Source: an uncultured Desulfobacter sp.
Lineage (GTDB): Bacteria; Desulfobacterota; Desulfobacteria; Desulfobacterales; Desulfobacteraceae
Reading direction: 5' to 3'
Length of the DNA: 64,000 nt
NCBI RefSeq assembly: GCF_963665355.1
Contig: NZ_OY762229.1
Coordinates: 1,302,001-1,366,000, forward strand
A model generated the notes under the pieces. That model saw nothing but the letters and a program-made list of their open reading frames with translations. It was not told the DNA's origin and searched no databases. The position numbers and the translations under genes are program-made. Shown here piece by piece: positions 61,621 through 64,000 of this stretch (positions within the stretch are counted from its first letter, which is position 1; every line of letters starts with the position of its first letter).

Positions 61621-61810
61621 TGGGAATCCCAGGATGATCAGGCCGTTGTCCTTATATTCCCGGTAGAGCGATTCCAGCGGTCAGGCCGCATTTACTGGCT
61701 GTATTAACCACAAGCCCCGCTTTTCCCCGGTAAACATCCATACTGACCGCTTTGCCCTACAGGCTGTCAGCCGAAAAATCATAGAAGTTTTTATTTATTT
61801 TAAATTCCAT
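61621..61810 (-). pseudogene. Glutathione peroxidase-like gene, broken
   Basis: Starts MEFKINKNFYDFSADSL and meets TAG, then continues in frame GKAVSMDVYRGKAGLVVNTA with SKCGLT, the thioredoxin-fold active-site motif of the family (catalytic Cys, not Sec). A deletion with frame change follows, and the next frame reads LESLYREYKDNGLIILGFP, the following conserved segment. Thus at least one nonsense mutation and one deletion. The product once reduced peroxides. Confidence 0.7.
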
Positions 61811-61913
61811 TATTTAGACGTTTTTATGAAGTGGTCCGGGGACGCAGGCATAAAGCATTAACACCCCCGGATGTTTTCTTTATATTGCCAGGGGCACCCC
61901 TTATTGATCCGGG

Positions 61914-62285
61914 TTACGCGTCTTTTGTCCCGGAAACTTTTTGGGGATCTGCCCATTGCGTAATATTGTTGCCGAAATGAACGTAAAGGCCGTCACTGTC
62001 ATCCACCGGGATCCAGTATGAATCCACAATGCCAAGGGTGTCATTGTGGACTACATCTCTTTGGGCTTTGCCTTGCTTGCGCATCACCGGGGCTTTGCAC
62101 CCCTTGCACATCCGGCCTGTCCCGTTCAGGGAGAAGCAGTTGATGCCGGGTTCTATCCCAAGGTCCTGGGCCACTTTGTTCACGGCAACGATCTCATGTT
62201 TTTGGTTCAGCAGCAGGGCCACTTCCGGATAGTTGCCCCACATCTGCCTAAACGCGTGGATAACGTGTGTGTTCTGTTCTGCCAT
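61914..62285 (-). CDS. Small PAS-like protein with CxxC
   Basis: 123 residues. VALLLNQKHEIVAVNKVAQD resembles the start of a PAS domain, followed by GRMCKGCKAPVMRKQGKAQR, a CxxC that could bind a metal or form a disulfide, and a strand-rich end (VDSYWIPVDDSDGLYVHFGN). No effector domain is attached. It is divergent from an AraC-type regulator, which may control it. GGAGAATCAAA precedes the ATG. Function unknown. Confidence 0.6.
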   Translation of the reverse strand: MAEQNTHVIHAFRQMWGNYPEVALLLNQKHEIVAVNKVAQDLGIEPGINCFSLNGTGRMCKGCKAPVMRKQGKAQRDVVHNDTLGIVDSYWIPVDDSDGLYVHFGNNITQWADPQKVSGTKDA

Positions 62286-62423
62286 TTTGATTCTCCATTA
62301 TTTAAAAATTGATAAATTATCATTTCGGGTATATCATGCACTATGATGAAAGCATGATAGCAGAATGGTTCTCTACGGTCTTTCATTATTGGCCACAATT
62401 ATTATCGAATCGGGTAAATTATT

Positions 62424-63221
62424 ATGTACTGGAGCATGACGCTGGATCTTAAGGAATCTTTAGGGTGGCATTCCCATGAAGTATATGAGTTGCTGTACTG
62501 CCGAAAAGGGCGGGGACATATCATTTTTGACAATCAGGATATTTCATTTCAAGGCGGCCGCTTCATTCTCATCCTGCCGGAAAGCAGGCATCGATTTCTT
62601 TTCGGACAGGATGAGTCGGCGGATTTAAAAATTCTGTGCCTTACGGCTGCGGATGCTGCCATTCATCTTTCCTCCTCATTATCAAACTGGCTCCAAAATA
62701 TTAAAAAGACCCCGGCGGTTTTTTCCGACCATGAAGAAGACAGTGAATTTTCAGCTCTTTTTGACAAGATCCCGGACGCTCTCGGGGAGACAGAAAAAAA
62801 GGACCTTGATATTATCTGGGGCAGAATCGGTCTTATCCTGGCCATTCATTTCAAAAACCAGGGAGCAGGCGACATGGACAGCCAGGGGCGTCATGGAGAC
62901 ACGGTGGATCGTATCTGCAACTGGATAGACGACAATTTGGCAGAACAACTCACCCTTGATATGATCGCATCCGAGTTCGGCATGTCCAGAAGCTTGCTTA
63001 CCAGGGAATTTAGAAAATTCACAAGCATCAGTATTGTTGAATACATGAACATGCGAAGGCTGCAGACGGCGGGTGCCCTACTTGCGAAAACAGGAAAAAG
63101 CATTACGGAAGCCGCCTTGGAAAGCGGGTTCTCAAGTATCGGGAACTTCTATCAAAAATTTAAAGCGCTATATGGTGTGACGCCGTCGGAATTTAAAAAA
63201 CAGCTTGATCTTCAAAGATAG
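62424..63221 (+). CDS. AraC-family transcriptional regulator
   Basis: 265 residues: an N-terminal cupin-like sensor domain (SLGWHSHEVYELLYCRKGRG; LILPESRHRFLFGQDE) and the C-terminal double helix-turn-helix (LTLDMIASEFGMSRSLLTRE; ITEAALESGFSSIGNFYQKF, then YGVTPSEFKK). Effector unknown. It is divergent from the small PAS-like gene, with 138 bases between them as the likely control region. Confidence 0.9.
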   Translation: MYWSMTLDLKESLGWHSHEVYELLYCRKGRGHIIFDNQDISFQGGRFILILPESRHRFLFGQDESADLKILCLTAADAAIHLSSSLSNWLQNIKKTPAVFSDHEEDSEFSALFDKIPDALGETEKKDLDIIWGRIGLILAIHFKNQGAGDMDSQGRHGDTVDRICNWIDDNLAEQLTLDMIASEFGMSRSLLTREFRKFTSISIVEYMNMRRLQTAGALLAKTGKSITEAALESGFSSIGNFYQKFKALYGVTPSEFKKQLDLQR

Positions 63222-63300
63222 ATGGGTGCTTTCATATTTGGTAGAAATATTTGACCAGCCACCAATGGTATCAAACCAATCTCTATAAAGAGAGTACGAT

Positions 63301-63861
63301 TGGAGGCAGTCTGCTCTTTTTGAAAAAAGCGGGCCCTACGAGTTGTAGGGTTCACTGGTGCCGATTTGAGACACCTGATTCATTTTTTAGAATTGGTCGC
63401 TTAATTTAAAATCTTGCCGGTCCGGTTAAATAGCAAAGTCAACGGTCGTTCCGGTCCGGAATGCAAGGAAATTAACCCCAACGTTGCATAAAATAAGCAC
63501 CATTGCATGGGAAGAAGGCTGCTGTTATTATGGGAAACCATTTTTTCAGAATAATTCAGGACCTCACCAAAAGATAACGATTTTTATTCATGGCACTCCT
63601 CCTTCCTTTGACTAAACGATTCCACCGTTTACATAGATAGTTTGACCATTCACCCACCCGGCATCTTCACCGACAAGAAACGCTACGGCATTGGCAATAT
63701 CTTCAGGCTGCCCAAGCCGCTCCAACGGCGGCATTTGAGCCAGGTGTTGGATCTGTTCGTTCGTTTTGTTTTTCAAAAAAAGATCAGTTGCAGTTGGTCC
63801 GGGAGCCACGGCGTTTACGGTGATGTTCCTGCCGCGCAATTCCTTGGCAAAAATATTTGTC
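63301..63861. repeat. Large direct repeat, copy B
   Basis: 561 bases nearly identical to 46261-46843. The match starts abruptly at TGGAGGCAGTCTG and ends abruptly at ATTTGTC. The left flank (63222-63300) holds no gene. Confidence 0.92.
63612..63861 (-). pseudogene. Truncated SDR gene copy
   Basis: The last 83 or so codons of the SDR gene at 46594-47343, with identical protein sequence from MRGRNITVNAVAPG-equivalent residue to GGIV at the end. The 5' two thirds are missing; the break at 63861 coincides with a sequence that looks like an IS end. Confidence 0.85.
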
Positions 63862-64000
63862 TGATCAACGACAATTATTTTTTCCCCTCAACGACAATTA
63901 AAATTCCCGTTCTTCATCCTTTATAACTATCTAATTTTGTATCAACTTTCGATTATTTCCTTGCTATTCCTTGTAACGCTGATCATTTGGGGCGCATTCC
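63862..64000. other. Possible left end of another insertion sequence
   Basis: Begins TGATCAACGACAATTA and repeats TCAACGACAATTA after 24 bases (63865-63877 and 63889-63901). A terminal TG and repeated blocks near the end are typical of IS21-type elements. The element would continue beyond the window, and no gene is visible in the 139 bases present. Confidence 0.4.

Noticed and set aside
61621-61810. Selenocysteine-containing glutathione peroxidase
   Set aside because: The interrupting codon is TAG, not TGA, and the active-site position is an ordinary Cys codon; the gene is also deleted further on.

Overview
The window reads as the chromosome of a strictly anaerobic, Gram-negative, sulfate-reducing deltaproteobacterium close to Desulfobacter. 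The main reasons are a two-gene ATP-citrate lyase (29663-33721) together with a fused LeuC/LeuD-type aconitase (5872-7788), the enzyme set that Desulfobacter uses to run an oxidative TCA cycle. Supporting signs are rubrerythrin and thioredoxin for oxygen defence, a selenocysteine tRNA, a BamD outer-membrane lipoprotein and a DsrE-like protein. The genus is an inference; no rRNA is present.

Region 1 (about 1-41.3 kb) is housekeeping chromosome: metal repressor fragment, UPF0251 regulator, hisD, hybrid histidine kinases, universal stress protein, aconitase, two Hsp20 genes, ispG-proS-rel, a PhoH-like ATPase, rpmB, bamD-trxB-trxA, rubrerythrin, aroB, a response regulator/kinase pair, minCDE, aspS-hisS, ATP-citrate lyase, a ParB-like/Lrp-like fusion beside a phosphoesterase, DUF503, a MATE transporter, a ModF-like ABC protein, AhpC and a HAD phosphatase. 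Clear rho-independent terminators separate several of these units.

Region 2 (about 41.4-64 kb) starts at selC (tRNA-Sec) with a good promoter and a tmRNA-like 3' end beside it. It is a patchwork of mobile and decaying DNA: an IS1182-type element abutting an IS1-like element, an AT-rich glutamate racemase, an SDR/LysR pair, a truncated DNA methylase, a HigB/HigA toxin-antitoxin pair whose antitoxin carries a metallopeptidase domain, an integrase pseudogene, a 627-bp Tn3-derived miniature element with 38-bp inverted repeats, and a five-gene tyrosine-recombinase trio (RIT-like) unit. Two direct repeats of about 560-580 bp (46261-46843 and 63301-63861) bracket most of this region and carry an intact and a truncated copy of the same SDR gene.

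The most interesting points are (a) a tyrosine-rich 28-codon leader peptide followed by two terminators and a competing long-range pairing in front of tyrS, which looks like a ribosome-mediated attenuator; (b) the recombinase trio led by a zinc-ribbon gene and a small gene of unknown function; (c) the Tn3-derived miniature element; (d) the unusually long ATP-citrate lyase large subunit; (e) TGATCA-N2-TGATCA palindromes at the UPF0251 gene and again far away; and (f) the tmRNA-like fragment beside selC.
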